From an uncultured Flavobacteriales bacterium (lineage in GTDB: Bacteria > Bacteroidota > Bacteroidia > Flavobacteriales_G > Salibacteraceae): DNA of 64,000 nucleotides. Below, piece after piece: positions 17,898 through 27,412 of this stretch. The stretch is taken from positions 310,001-374,000 of the forward strand of contig CALSRO010000003.1 in NCBI GenBank assembly GCA_943788775.1, in the 5' to 3' direction. A program made the translations under genes and the position numbers. A model generated the notes under the pieces. It did no database searches and was not told where the DNA came from. It saw only the letters and a program-made list of their open reading frames with translations. How positions within the stretch are numbered: the first letter of the stretch is position 1; each line of letters opens with the position of its first letter.

Positions 17898-18542
17898 TTA
17901 AAGTTCAATTCCCATAAAGGCCATGAAGGCAATGCCCATCAAACCCGTGATTATAAATGTAATTCCAAGACCTCTTAATGGAGCTGGAACATTCGAATAC
18001 TTAATCTTTTCTCTAATCGCAGCAATTGCAACGATCGCCAAGAACCATCCAACACCTGATCCAAGACCAAAAGATGTAGCCTCTGCAATTGAAGTGTACT
18101 GTCGCTCTTGCATGAAAAGTGCGCCACCCAGGATGGAGCAGTTGACAGCAATAAGTGGCAAGAAGATACCCAAGGCACCGTAGAGTGCTGGAGCAAATTT
18201 TTCGACCGCCATTTCCACAAGTTGCACCATAGATGCGATAATTGCGATGAACATAATGAAAGATAAAAAGCTTAAATCAATAGAAGCAAACATGGCATCA
18301 TCACCTGTATTTCCCATTAAACCATCAATCCAACTTAAAGCCCCCTCACTTAAAACATAATTTTCAAGCAAATAGTTCACAGGAACCGTGATTCCAAGCA
18401 CAAAAATTACAGCGGCTCCAAGTCCAACACCAGTTTTCACTGTTTTTGAAACAGCCAAATAGGAACACATTCCTAGGAAATAGGCAAAAATCATGTTCTC
18501 AATGAAAATGCCCTTCACGAAAATATTTACAAGTTCTAGCAT
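17898..18542 (-). CDS. nqrE: Na+-translocating NADH:quinone reductase subunit E
   Basis: A 214-residue integral membrane protein with six predicted helices. It is related to NqrD and to RnfA, and with NqrD binds an intramembrane iron centre through conserved Cys: [11 protein letters not shown] in the first half and [13 protein letters not shown] in the second, arranged as inverted halves. [12 protein letters not shown] and [15 protein letters not shown] are typical. It lies 6 nt after nqrD and 9 nt before nqrF. Full length. Confidence 0.97.
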   Translation of the reverse strand: MLELVNIFVKGIFIENMIFAYFLGMCSYLAVSKTVKTGVGLGAAVIFVLGITVPVNYLLENYVLSEGALSWIDGLMGNTGDDAMFASIDLSFLSFIMFIAIIASMVQLVEMAVEKFAPALYGALGIFLPLIAVNCSILGGALFMQERQYTSIAEATSFGLGSGVGWFLAIVAIAAIREKIKYSNVPAPLRGLGITFIITGLMGIAFMAFMGIEL

Positions 18543-18548
18543 GCTTTC

Positions 18549-19247
18549 TTAGTGTTCTTCAATTAATGCGGTGTTTTTTGATCTCTGAATCCAAATGATG
18601 ATTCCAACTACAATAAGCGCCATTGGAGGCAGGATCATAAAGTTATTGTGGGCATAAAAACCACCGTTTGAAATCAACCATGCATCTGGAATAAATTTCC
18701 ATCCCATGATTGAACCAGACCCAAAAGCCTCTCTAACAACTGCCACAGCGATTAAAATCCAACCATAACCCATGGCATTGCCAATTGCATCAAGTATAGA
18801 TGGCCAAGGCTTATTTGCTAATGCAAATGCTTCCAATCGACCCATGATGATGCAGTTCGTGATAATCAAACCTACAAAGACGGACAATGCCTTACTCACG
18901 TCATATACATATGCTTTAAGCACCTGATCCACTAAGATTACCAATGAGGCAACTACTACCAATTGAACGATAATTCGAATTCTACTTGGGATAATGTTTC
19001 TAATCAATGAAATAATCAAGTTTCCACCTATCATAACTGCCAACACTGACAACGACATCACAACGGCTTGTTTCACTTGAACCGTGATCGCCAATGCTGA
19101 ACATATACCCAATACCTGAACCGTAATTGGATTAGAATCATTTAACGGATCAGTTAATAGTAGCTTGTTCTTTTTTGAAAACAATGGCTCACTTGGCTCC
19201 TTCATTGGAGCCGCTTTTTCTGGAGCTTCTTTAACTTCTGTACTCAT
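18549..19247 (-). CDS. nqrD: Na+-translocating NADH:quinone reductase subunit D
   Basis: A 232-residue membrane subunit, paired with NqrE around an intramembrane Fe-S centre. It starts with a soluble N-terminal extension (~25 residues rich in Lys/Glu/Pro) before the usual LLTDPLNDSNPITVQVLGIC. The two expected Cys are in VLGICSALA and TNCIIMGRLEAFA. About six hydrophobic segments follow, ending FMILPPMALIVVGIIIWIQR. Gaps are 2 nt from nqrC and 6 nt to nqrE. Confidence 0.97.
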   Translation of the reverse strand: MSTEVKEAPEKAAPMKEPSEPLFSKKNKLLLTDPLNDSNPITVQVLGICSALAITVQVKQAVVMSLSVLAVMIGGNLIISLIRNIIPSRIRIIVQLVVVASLVILVDQVLKAYVYDVSKALSVFVGLIITNCIIMGRLEAFALANKPWPSILDAIGNAMGYGWILIAVAVVREAFGSGSIMGWKFIPDAWLISNGGFYAHNNFMILPPMALIVVGIIIWIQRSKNTALIEEH

Positions 19248-19249
19248 AA

Positions 19250-20032
19250 TTATTGAATTGAGGCTATGTCAGAATTGTTTTTGAAATAAGGTACATACAC
19301 CGAAAGTGTATTCTCTAGCATGTTGGATACCCCAACACTCGTAATCGTTCCACCTGTAATTGCATCAACACCGTGCTTATCATTCGCATCTGCGCCACCT
19401 TTAATCACTTTTATAGATACAAACTCTCCATTATTGTCGAAAATTTTATCACCAACAAAAGGATCTTGAAACCAAGATTGATTGATTTCGGCTCCCAAAC
19501 CTGGAGTTTCGGTTTTATGATCGAATGTTGCTCCAATTACAGTGTTCATATCCGGACCTAAGGCTAAGAATCCCCATATTGGTCCCCACAGCCCTGTTCC
19601 CACCATTGGCACAACATAACTCGACTTTCCATCTTTCTCACAAATAAACAGCGGGTATCTTTTGTCCTCAGGTGATAACGACTGGTCACGAAATTGTTTC
19701 TTAATATCAATGTTAAAGGCATCAGATTCAAATGCTTCTTTCCCATCGGTCGCCAAGGATTTCACTGGTCCTTCTAGACTACTTACGACTTCCCCTTTAT
19801 GATTCAGAGTTAATCTTTGTTTCACATATGTGCCAAACTCTGCGGATGCCTCAGATCGATCAACGATTACCTGAATGGATGCCAAGATGTTTTGCATTTT
19901 TTCTTGCTTTTGATTCTCTTGCTGTGGTTCTTTTAATCCCATAGCTGCCAAAGCAAGCACCGTTGCCACCACAACCACCATCACGATGGAAAAGATGAAC
20001 GTAAAACTTTGCGATTCTTTATTTATAGCCAT
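19250..20032 (-). CDS. nqrC: Na+-translocating NADH:quinone reductase subunit C
   Basis: A 260-residue subunit with one N-terminal membrane helix (residues ~9-32) and a large periplasmic FMN-binding domain. The covalent FMN is expected on Thr229 in GVDAITGGTITS, which fits the ApbE target pattern Dxx(S/T)GxT but with Gly where most family members have Ala (SGAT). Upstream features such as GLWGPIWGFLAL and HKTETPGLGAEI are typical of NqrC. It lies 10 nt after nqrB. The substitution looks tolerated, not inactivating, because the acceptor Thr and the preceding Gly remain. Confidence 0.97.
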   Translation of the reverse strand: MAINKESQSFTFIFSIVMVVVVATVLALAAMGLKEPQQENQKQEKMQNILASIQVIVDRSEASAEFGTYVKQRLTLNHKGEVVSSLEGPVKSLATDGKEAFESDAFNIDIKKQFRDQSLSPEDKRYPLFICEKDGKSSYVVPMVGTGLWGPIWGFLALGPDMNTVIGATFDHKTETPGLGAEINQSWFQDPFVGDKIFDNNGEFVSIKVIKGGADANDKHGVDAITGGTITSVGVSNMLENTLSVYVPYFKNNSDIASIQ

Positions 20033-20042
20033 TTCTGTCTAA

Positions 20043-21242
20043 TTATGCTGTTACAGTTGCTCTTTTCAATCTTCTCTTAATGTTCGCCTCAACAACGTAG
20101 TGGTCAATGAGTGGAGCCATCACATTCATGAATAGAATTCCCATCATGATACCCTCTGGATATGCTGGATTGAACACTCTAATCATTATTCCAAGGAATC
20201 CAGCCAAGAAGCCATATATCCACTTACCAGTATTCGTTTGCGCTGCGCTAACTGGATCTGTCGCCATAAATACCATTCCGAACATAAACCCTCCCATACA
20301 TATCTGTAAGATTGGATTCACATCCATAAATGGGTTAGCACCCCACATGTTGAATATATATGACATGGACAACCCACCTAATAAAAAGGATAGCATGATT
20401 CTCCAGCTTCCGATTCCAGTAAATAATAAAATGGCGGCACCAAGGAGTATGGCCAAAGTTGACGTCTCTCCTATTGAACCTGGAACCCAACCCATGAACG
20501 CAGCATAGATCGTGTCTGCTACACTACTATACGAAGCTCCCGCTTGATCAATATATTGAGTACTTGAGTTAATTGATTGAGCTAATAATGTCTCTCCGGT
20601 ATAACCATCAACGGTTGCTTGTCCTTCAGTGCTCACCCAAACTAAGTTTCCGCTCATTTTTGTTGGATAAGCAAAGAATAGGAACGCCCTAGCTGTTAGC
20701 GCTGGATTTAAGATATTCATTCCGGTTCCCCCAAATACTTCTTTACCAATTAGTACCGCAAATGCAGTTGCAACTGCCACCATCCACAGCGGAACTTCAA
20801 CAGGCATGATAAGCGGAATAAGCATTCCTGAAACCAAGTAGCCCTCGTTAACCGAATGATTCTTGGCCACTGCAATACCGAACTCAATACCAAGACCAAC
20901 CGCGTAGCTCACAATAACAATTGGAAGCACCTTCATTGCACCAAAAAGGAACTTATCCATAAATCCATCTCCTAATTCCATGAATTGTCCGAGGGCTAGG
21001 AAGTGCTGGTGTCCTGTATTCCACAGTCCAAATAATAATGCTGGAATGGTCGCGATAACCACAAGAAACATGGTCCTTTTCAAGTCAATTGCATCTCTTA
21101 CGTGAGCTCCGTCATGGGTGACATGGCCTGGCACAAAGGCGAATGTCTCCATCGCCTCATAAGCCTTGTAATATCGTTCAAACTTTCCGCCTTCTTCGAA
21201 ATTTGGCCGAAGGTTGTCAAAAACGTTTTTTAATAGTTTCAT
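20043..21242 (-). CDS. nqrB: Na+-translocating NADH:quinone reductase subunit B
   Basis: A 399-residue membrane subunit carrying a covalent FMN and the riboflavin/quinone region, central to Na+ movement. About ten hydrophobic segments. The FMN acceptor is inferred to be Thr218 in TVDGYTGETLLAQ, which replaces the common SGAT by TGET (Glu in place of Ala). Other family blocks include HVTHDGAHVRDAIDLKRTM, FGGTGMNILNPALTARAFLFF and MATDPVSAAQTNTGKWIYG. Full length, with 13 nt from nqrA. Confidence 0.97.
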   Translation of the reverse strand: MKLLKNVFDNLRPNFEEGGKFERYYKAYEAMETFAFVPGHVTHDGAHVRDAIDLKRTMFLVVIATIPALLFGLWNTGHQHFLALGQFMELGDGFMDKFLFGAMKVLPIVIVSYAVGLGIEFGIAVAKNHSVNEGYLVSGMLIPLIMPVEVPLWMVAVATAFAVLIGKEVFGGTGMNILNPALTARAFLFFAYPTKMSGNLVWVSTEGQATVDGYTGETLLAQSINSSTQYIDQAGASYSSVADTIYAAFMGWVPGSIGETSTLAILLGAAILLFTGIGSWRIMLSFLLGGLSMSYIFNMWGANPFMDVNPILQICMGGFMFGMVFMATDPVSAAQTNTGKWIYGFLAGFLGIMIRVFNPAYPEGIMMGILFMNVMAPLIDHYVVEANIKRRLKRATVTA

Positions 21243-21255
21243 CTCGTCTTGTTGT

Positions 21256-22596
21256 TTAACCTAATTCTTCGATTGCGGTGTCAATTCCTTGTCTGACTAG
21301 TCTTTGCACGGGCGTTTTACTTGTACAAGCGAATTCGCAAAGAGCTAAATCTTCGGGGGCAACTTCATAAATGCCAAGTGCCTCCATTTTTTCAATATCA
21401 TTCGTCATGATCGACTTAATTAGATGCACTGGATATATATCCATTGGCAATACATCTTCATATTGACCTGACATAACATAAGCACGATCCTCTCCATTAA
21501 GGTTGGTATTCAAATTATACTTCTTAGATGGCATTAACCAACTGAAATAAGCATGTGACAGAGAGAATTTGTGAAAATTAGGTGCTAACCATCCCATGAA
21601 TTGCTGTTCCTTCCCTTCGGGTATGACGGAAACAACATTTGGAAAAAAGCCTAAATAACCATCACCTGCAACTGTATCTCCGCTTAACACATTACCACTT
21701 ATAATTCTGTAATCCCCATCTTTTATACGACCACTAATAATAGAGCTCATATTGGCTCCTACAATAGTCTTGATGTATTGCGGTTCTTTCACTCCGGCAC
21801 CTGCAAGAGCAACAGTTTTTGAGAAGTCCGGAATACCGGTTGTTAAAAATCTACCAATCATTGATACAGCTTGAGCATCAACGGTCCAGACGACATCTCC
21901 TTTATTAATTGGGTCCACGTGGTGAATCTGAATTCCTACGTTGCCTGCAGGATGGGGACCTGAAAAGGTGTTCTTCACTACATTAGTGGATTTGCTTGCA
22001 AACCCTGAGTTTCCAGATCTCACTCCCAAATTCACCTTACCTGTAGTCAATTTCGCTAATGCATCCAAACCTGCCTGAAAGTGGGCATATTGATCATTGA
22101 GCAAATAGTTTAAGTCCGCACCTAATGGCGCTGAATCAAAACAAGAAACGAAAATGGCTTTTGGTGATTCATCTGGTTTTGCCATAATATCATATGGTCT
22201 TCTTTTTATGAAAGGCCAATATCCGTTTGATAATAGAGACTCTTTCACTCCATCTCCCGTAGACAGATCAATAGTGTTAACCGAAGGAGCTTGCTGGTCT
22301 TTATCAGCAACAATTCGAATCTCTAAAATTCTTCTTTTTTCACCACGAACAATTTCAGCTATTTCACCGCTTACGGGGGAAACAAACTTTATTCTATCAT
22401 CCGATTTATCATGAAAAATTGGTGTACCTGGTTTAACTTCCGCTCCTTCTTTCAAAAGCATTTTAGGAACCAAACCAAGAAAATCGGCTGGTTTCAAAGC
22501 ATAGGAACTAGCCATTTCAGTTGTTGTGGTCTGCAGTGCCGCAGCGCCTTCCAGCTTTATATTTGCTCCTCTGCGGATATTAACGTTCTTAGACAT
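21256..22596 (-). CDS. nqrA: Na+-translocating NADH:quinone reductase subunit A
   Basis: A 446-residue soluble subunit at the cytoplasmic side, implicated in quinone binding; first gene of the operon. Typical blocks are RRGANIKLEGAA at the N-terminus, ALKPADFLGLVPKMLLKEG, IFHDKSDDRIKFVSPVSGEI, HHVDPINKGDVVWTVDAQ and a C-terminal part with LCEFACTSKTPVQRLVRQG. Length agrees with NqrA of Vibrio (~446). A TANNTTTG box lies 33 nt upstream of the ATG at 22596. Confidence 0.98.
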   Translation of the reverse strand: MSKNVNIRRGANIKLEGAAALQTTTTEMASSYALKPADFLGLVPKMLLKEGAEVKPGTPIFHDKSDDRIKFVSPVSGEIAEIVRGEKRRILEIRIVADKDQQAPSVNTIDLSTGDGVKESLLSNGYWPFIKRRPYDIMAKPDESPKAIFVSCFDSAPLGADLNYLLNDQYAHFQAGLDALAKLTTGKVNLGVRSGNSGFASKSTNVVKNTFSGPHPAGNVGIQIHHVDPINKGDVVWTVDAQAVSMIGRFLTTGIPDFSKTVALAGAGVKEPQYIKTIVGANMSSIISGRIKDGDYRIISGNVLSGDTVAGDGYLGFFPNVVSVIPEGKEQQFMGWLAPNFHKFSLSHAYFSWLMPSKKYNLNTNLNGEDRAYVMSGQYEDVLPMDIYPVHLIKSIMTNDIEKMEALGIYEVAPEDLALCEFACTSKTPVQRLVRQGIDTAIEELG

Positions 22597-22629
22597 TCTT
22601 ATTTGTTAAAATTTCCTTTAAAACGGGCG

Positions 22630-22637
22630 CAAACCTA
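22630..22637 (-). promoter_or_regulatory. Putative -7 promoter box of the nqr operon
   Basis: TAGGTTTG on the minus strand, an exact TANNTTTG match ending 33 nt before the nqrA ATG. The nearest upstream TTG (22666-22664) is 26 nt away, slightly beyond the usual range. Confidence 0.45.
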
Positions 22638-22813
22638 CATGATATTTTCTTCAGAAAAAATAACAATACAGCAAATTCGTTTGGAATTCGATCCGCCCCA
22701 GCAATTAAAAGGTTTGTCGGAATTTTTATCAATTTAATCGTTCGTTGATCATCAAATTGTTTTATCCAACAGATCAAACACCAAATAAGTTTAACCTGTA
22801 AATTGCCCGTCTT

Positions 22814-24133
22814 ATGCGATCGATTCTAATTTCGTTTCTATTCACACTGTTTTGGGGAACGGCAATGTCACAATTCAATGTTCACACAAAAGCAAATGAT
22901 GATTATTATGAAGGCGAATATTTACGCTTTGACAATCACAGCTATCGTGATAACATCAAAACTGTAATGCTTCATCCTCAAGGGTGGCCGCTGGCTTTGC
23001 CAATTATTACTATTGGCGAGGACCAACCTATGGAATTACATTTTGATGTACTTGACAGTACCCTTGGGAACTACATTTATACAATAATTCACTGTGACTA
23101 TGATTGGACTCAATCTGACCTAGATAAACAAGAATATTTGGACGGTCCGTTTGAAGATTACCTTACCGAATATGATTATTCGAGAAACACCTATCAGCGG
23201 TTTATACACTATACCTTAGAGATCCCCAATTTCACCACTCGAATTACAAAATCTGGTAATTATTTAATCAAAGTATTTGAAGAAGGCGATGAAAACCTTG
23301 TCATTTTGACACGCAGGTTTTGCGTGGTTGAATCACAATCACCTGTTTCGGTCAATGTCAATGTTCACCAAGCAACCAGAGTGAATCAAAGATATAGCCA
23401 TCAAGAAGTTGATTTCAATGTTTCATTCGGTTCCTATGCACTTACCAATCCCTATACAGATTTGAAAGTAGTTGTACTTCAAAACCACACTTGGGAAACG
23501 GCACTTACGGGTCTACAACCTCGATTTGTAAAGGATCGTGAGCTCGATTACGATTATGATGGAGAAAATGCATTTGAAGGTCTCAATGAATTCCGATTAC
23601 TGGATATCGCAGATACTCGTTACACTGGACGAGGAGTGAAGCGAGTTACATTTAATGACAACGAAAATCATGCGTATTTAGAACAGGATAAAAGTCGGTC
23701 AGCGATTACATATCTTCAGAATCCTGATTTAAACGGCTGGTTCTATATTAAGAATAATCGAGTTGGAACTGAAGGCACTGTTGATGCAGACTATGTTCAC
23801 ACTCATTTCTCATTGAAACATGACGCTGCTATTCAAAATGGAGACATTTACATATATGGAGCCTTAACAGACTGGCAAATCAAACCTGAGGCGAAAATGC
23901 AATTTGATCAACTCGAGTTACAATATGAAGCCAGTTTGTACCTGAAGCAAGGCTTATACAACTATTTATACGTATTTGTAAAAGACGGAGAAATGCAACC
24001 GGACATGACCTTTGTTGAAGGAAGTCATTTTGAAACTGAAAATGACTATACAGTATTAATCTACCATAGAACCATTGGATTGGATTACGATAAACTAATA
24101 TCTGTCCAGGAATTCAAATACTCAAACAATTAA
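22814..24133 (+). CDS. Type IX secretion system plug protein (DUF5103)
   Basis: A 439-residue secreted protein with a signal peptide (ILISFLFTLFWGTAMSQ). Its sequence matches DUF5103: HPQGWPLALPIITIGEDQ, LHFDVLD with YIYTIIHCDYDWTQSDL, then YHRTIGLDYDKLISVQEFKYS at the C-terminus. The structure of the T9SS SprA translocon showed such a protein (Plug) closing the periplasmic end of the channel when PorV is absent. Its place beside GldI-like and other envelope genes fits. Full length and intact; divergent from nqrA. Confidence 0.88.
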   Translation: MRSILISFLFTLFWGTAMSQFNVHTKANDDYYEGEYLRFDNHSYRDNIKTVMLHPQGWPLALPIITIGEDQPMELHFDVLDSTLGNYIYTIIHCDYDWTQSDLDKQEYLDGPFEDYLTEYDYSRNTYQRFIHYTLEIPNFTTRITKSGNYLIKVFEEGDENLVILTRRFCVVESQSPVSVNVNVHQATRVNQRYSHQEVDFNVSFGSYALTNPYTDLKVVVLQNHTWETALTGLQPRFVKDRELDYDYDGENAFEGLNEFRLLDIADTRYTGRGVKRVTFNDNENHAYLEQDKSRSAITYLQNPDLNGWFYIKNNRVGTEGTVDADYVHTHFSLKHDAAIQNGDIYIYGALTDWQIKPEAKMQFDQLELQYEASLYLKQGLYNYLYVFVKDGEMQPDMTFVEGSHFETENDYTVLIYHRTIGLDYDKLISVQEFKYSNN

Positions 24134-24141
24134 AGCCAATT

Positions 24142-24981
24142 CTATTGAACCTTCATTATCTGAACGTCAAAAGCTAATTCAGCTCCACCCGGGATAACGC
24201 CTGGAATCCCTTGATCTCCATAAGCTAATGCGGAGGGAATCAAAAGCTTCGCCTTGCTACCTTGATTTAACATGGACAAACCTTCCTCCCATCCTGGAAT
24301 GACTTGACCCGCTCCGACTTGTAAGGTTATCGGTTCACCACGCTCAAAAGAACTATCAAACTTTTGACCACCATCGGCTAAATAGCCATAATAATGAACC
24401 ATAACATTCGACCCTATTTCCACTTTTGGACCATCTCCCTTTTCAATGATGTAGCAGATTAATCCGGAGTTTGTAGCGATTTTATCGGCACTTGCAGTAT
24501 CAAACACCTCATGCAGAACCGGTTTTGGAGCTGCCGTGACACCCATTAATTCCACTTCGAAAACCAAGTCGCTGTTTGCTGGAATTGGACCATTATCTCG
24601 ACTTCCATAACCCAAGTTTGCAGGAATGGTGAGCTTTGCCTTTGTACCAACATTAAGTAGAGCAATCCCTTCATCCCAACCAGGGATAACACGCCCCTTG
24701 CCCAACGGAAATTCGAAAGGACGTCCCACCTCGTAGCTACTATCAAATACTTCCCCGTTTGCTTTTAGGCTGCCAGTGTAATGTACACTTACAATATCAC
24801 CAGTCTGAGGTACTTGACCTTTACCCATTTCTACAATTTCGATCAACAATCCGCTCGGTGTTTCAATTACACTTGAACTTGAGTCGGTTGAACTTGAATC
24901 TTCAGCGTTTTGATTTGAAGCGTTATCACAAGAAGACATTATTAGAGCAGAAAGGAAGAGAGTTGCAAGTAGTTTCATCAT
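24142..24981 (-). CDS. Lipoprotein with two FKBP-type peptidyl-prolyl isomerase domains
   Basis: A 279-residue periplasm-facing lipoprotein (LATLFLSALIMSSC, Cys18), then a Ser/Asp-rich linker. Two full FKBP domains follow: the first at ~45-150 (VSVHYTGSLKANGEVFDSSY, GRVIPGWDEGIALL, IPANLGYGSRDNG) and the second at ~170-279 (VMVHYYGYLADGGQKFDSSF, GQVIPGWEEGLSML, IPSALAYGDQG). FKBPs speed cis/trans isomerisation of prolyl bonds during folding. The active-site aromatic and Ile/Pro residues look intact in both. A TAGCTTTG box (25000-24993) lies 11 nt upstream, so it may have its own promoter although two more FKBP genes precede it. Confidence 0.93.
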   Translation of the reverse strand: MMKLLATLFLSALIMSSCDNASNQNAEDSSSTDSSSSVIETPSGLLIEIVEMGKGQVPQTGDIVSVHYTGSLKANGEVFDSSYEVGRPFEFPLGKGRVIPGWDEGIALLNVGTKAKLTIPANLGYGSRDNGPIPANSDLVFEVELMGVTAAPKPVLHEVFDTASADKIATNSGLICYIIEKGDGPKVEIGSNVMVHYYGYLADGGQKFDSSFERGEPITLQVGAGQVIPGWEEGLSMLNQGSKAKLLIPSALAYGDQGIPGVIPGGAELAFDVQIMKVQ

Positions 24982-25007
24982 AATAATTTGCGCAAAGCTA
25001 GAAGAAT

Positions 25008-25862
25008 TCAGTCTGAGACCTTAATCAATTTGACCCTATAGACAAGGACTGAAAAACCTGGTATTATTTGAGAACTAGACCCATCAGGCCCAAATCCGAA
25101 AGTAGATGGTAACACAAAAACCGCCTCTGCCCCTTCCGTCATTTGGCTAACACCAATCGAAAACCCCGGAATAACTTGGCCTGGCTTTCCGACTTCATAC
25201 GAAAAAGGGCCTAACGTGAAATTATCATCTACCAATTTCCCATTTCCCAATCTCGCGCTATAATTTACTGTAATGAAATCACCTTTCACTGGTTTTGGAC
25301 CATCTGAAGATTCCAGTATCTTAACATAGACTCCATCAACAAAGTCCTCGTCCCCCATATTCAGTGAGTCTAATACACGATTTAGAGCCGCCTTCTCGTT
25401 GAGCTCAACATCTGATTTAAGTCGCTCTTTGGCCATTACGTCCCTCAGCTGTTCATCATTCAAAGCCTCTGAAATATAAACCTCCAGATGAATGTCCTTT
25501 TCACTTAAATCAACAATCTCAATTCCAAATAGAGCATTGATATCTAAATCTTTTGCATCACCTACAAGAGCGATACTGTCCCCATGATTTGATCTTAATA
25601 GCAGTTTTTTGAAATAACTTGGAAATTCACTCTCATTCCAGTTTATTCGTTTAAACACCTTACGAGCCTGTACAGTATCATTTCTATACAAATGAACAGT
25701 CATACTCAAGTGATCGGCATTTGCTACAGGTTTTCCATCATCTCCAAGCGAAATTAAACGAAAGTGGACGGAATTTTCCAATCGATCATAACCGAAGTGA
25801 TCCGAATCATTACAAGCAACCGCGAGAAGGCTTAACAGCATAAAAACACGAATTCGGATCAT
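25008..25862 (-). CDS. FKBP-type peptidyl-prolyl isomerase lipoprotein (single domain)
   Basis: A 284-residue protein with a lipobox (FMLLSLLAVAC, Cys17). The first ~170 residues are a region I do not recognise, followed by one C-terminal FKBP domain (ITVNYSARLGNGKLVDDNFT, PGQVIPGFSIGVSQM, LPSTFGFGPDGSS, VYRVKLIKV). The FKBP core departs from the usual aromatic set (GF in place of GW in the VIPGW motif), so isomerase activity may be weak and a chaperone role is possible. The ATG overlaps the stop of the GldI-like gene by 4 nt. Confidence 0.88.
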   Translation of the reverse strand: MIRIRVFMLLSLLAVACNDSDHFGYDRLENSVHFRLISLGDDGKPVANADHLSMTVHLYRNDTVQARKVFKRINWNESEFPSYFKKLLLRSNHGDSIALVGDAKDLDINALFGIEIVDLSEKDIHLEVYISEALNDEQLRDVMAKERLKSDVELNEKAALNRVLDSLNMGDEDFVDGVYVKILESSDGPKPVKGDFITVNYSARLGNGKLVDDNFTLGPFSYEVGKPGQVIPGFSIGVSQMTEGAEAVFVLPSTFGFGPDGSSSQIIPGFSVLVYRVKLIKVSD

Positions 25863-26380
25863 TTTACTGAAATCAATTCAATATCATAAACAACTGAAGA
25901 TCTTGGTGGAATTTTGTCATTATCACCGCTAAGACCATGAGCCAAATGTGATGGAAGAATGAACTTAGCTTTTTCTCCAGTTTTCATAAATAATACTCCT
26001 TCATGTAATCCAGATTCAACATTATCCTTACCTACTGTAAACACGTGTGGACCTCTCTCTTTTGAAGTATATAAAACGTCTCCGTTTAACAAACTGACTT
26101 CATAATTCACTTCAATTCGATCTCCCGCCTTAATTTCAATGCCCTCGGTTGCTTCATAAACCATATACCTTAATCCAGTTCCTGTAGTAGACATCGTCCA
26201 TCCCCGTCTTTCTATGTATCCATCAATTTGGGCAGACTCGTCACGTGCAAATTGGCGATTAATCTCCTCCATACTTCGATTTACCTCCTTCTGCGTAGGC
26301 ACAGGCTGCTTTTGAGGATGCTCTGTGCCGCAGGAATGTACCACAGCCAATAATATCATGACAACAGAAGTCAACTTCAT
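25859..26380 (-). CDS. gldI: GldI-like FKBP-type peptidyl-prolyl isomerase lipoprotein
   Basis: A 173-residue lipoprotein (start ATG 26380; signal MKLTSVVMILLAVVHSC). A charged helical linker (VNRSMEEINRQFARDESAQI) leads into one FKBP domain with IEVNYEVSLLNGDVLYTS, ERGPHVFTVGKDNVESGLH and ILPSHLAHGLSGDNDKIPP. This arrangement, the GL.EG..LM.GEKA pattern and the PSH.A.G..GDN.KI block match GldI of Flavobacterium, a lipoprotein needed for gliding. The neighbouring DHH phosphoesterase is also a typical neighbour of gldI, as I remember it. The upstream ATG at 26398 would overlap that gene by 17 nt, so 26380 is preferred. Confidence 0.75.
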   Translation of the reverse strand: MKLTSVVMILLAVVHSCGTEHPQKQPVPTQKEVNRSMEEINRQFARDESAQIDGYIERRGWTMSTTGTGLRYMVYEATEGIEIKAGDRIEVNYEVSLLNGDVLYTSKERGPHVFTVGKDNVESGLHEGVLFMKTGEKAKFILPSHLAHGLSGDNDKIPPRSSVVYDIELISVK

Positions 26381-26381
26381 T

Positions 26382-27374
26382 CTATATAAACAACTCATTT
26401 AAAACCTCATTCAATTTTTGCATGGCTCCGTCCAAGTCACAATCTAATCTACCTCCAGCAGCATTTCTGTGACCACCACCATTAAAATTAGCTCTAGCAA
26501 TTTCGTTCACATCTACATTTCCTTTTGATCTAAACGAAAATTTAACCATGTCGAGTTCCTCGGATAAAAACATCGCTATCTCCACTCCTTCGATGGATAA
26601 GCCATAATTAACAAGACCTTCTGTATCACCCTTTTTATAGCCAAACTTGTTCTTTTCCTTCAATGAAAGCGAAATGATCGCTGCCTTCCCAGATTTGTGC
26701 AAGATTAGGTTGGAACTGAGTGCGTGTCCAATCAACTTCATTCTCGAAAATGAGTTTGTATCGTAAATACGCTGATGCACATCTGAAGGCACGAGACCCT
26801 TGTCCATTAAGTCAGCAGCTATTCGATGAGTGGATGCTTTTGTCGATGAGAATCTAAATGAACCAGTATCCGTCATAATTCCAGTATAGATACACTCAGA
26901 CACACCCTTGTCTATATATTCTCCCCAGCCCATTTGACATATAAAATCATATATCAACTCCGCTGTTGAAGAAGCGCTGGTATCACTTAATACTTCATCA
27001 AATCCCGAATCTGGAAACAAATGATGATCGATTAAAATCTTATACGCTTTTGATGCTTCAATTTTTGGGGCAACATTACCTATGCGTGAAAGTGTATTAT
27101 AGTCTAAGGAAAAAACAACATCGGCCTCAGATATTGCTAAACCACATTCAATGGGGCTTTGATCATCGATCAATATTGTTGACTCAGGATCCATCCAATT
27201 TAAAAACTGAGGAAATGAATCTGGCACTATCACCGATACACTATTTCGCAATTTTCGCAACACAACGCCCAATGCCATAGACGAACCTATTGCGTCACCA
27301 TCAGGCGATTTATGAGTCGTAATCACTACTTTTTTCGGCCTTTCGAACACCGACTTTATGTTACTATAATTCAC
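26382..27374 (-). CDS. nrnA: DHH-family phosphoesterase, NrnA-like oligoribonuclease/pAp phosphatase
   Basis: A 330-residue DHH/DHHA1 enzyme. Metal-binding motifs are visible: SPDGDAIGSSMA near residue 25, FSLDYNT, ILIDHHLFPDSG (DHH) and MTDTGSFRF. The DHHA1 end has the substrate-binding ARANFNGGGHRNAAGG. NrnA-type enzymes degrade nano-RNAs and convert pAp to AMP; a c-di-AMP/pApA hydrolase role is the main alternative. Length is as expected. It ends just before the GldI-like gene and starts a four-gene minus-strand run of envelope FKBPs. Confidence 0.9.
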   Translation of the reverse strand: MNYSNIKSVFERPKKVVITTHKSPDGDAIGSSMALGVVLRKLRNSVSVIVPDSFPQFLNWMDPESTILIDDQSPIECGLAISEADVVFSLDYNTLSRIGNVAPKIEASKAYKILIDHHLFPDSGFDEVLSDTSASSTAELIYDFICQMGWGEYIDKGVSECIYTGIMTDTGSFRFSSTKASTHRIAADLMDKGLVPSDVHQRIYDTNSFSRMKLIGHALSSNLILHKSGKAAIISLSLKEKNKFGYKKGDTEGLVNYGLSIEGVEIAMFLSEELDMVKFSFRSKGNVDVNEIARANFNGGGHRNAAGGRLDCDLDGAMQKLNEVLNELFI

Positions 27375-27412
27375 TTAAATGATTTGCGGTAAAGCTAATC
27401 TTATCCCAATAA

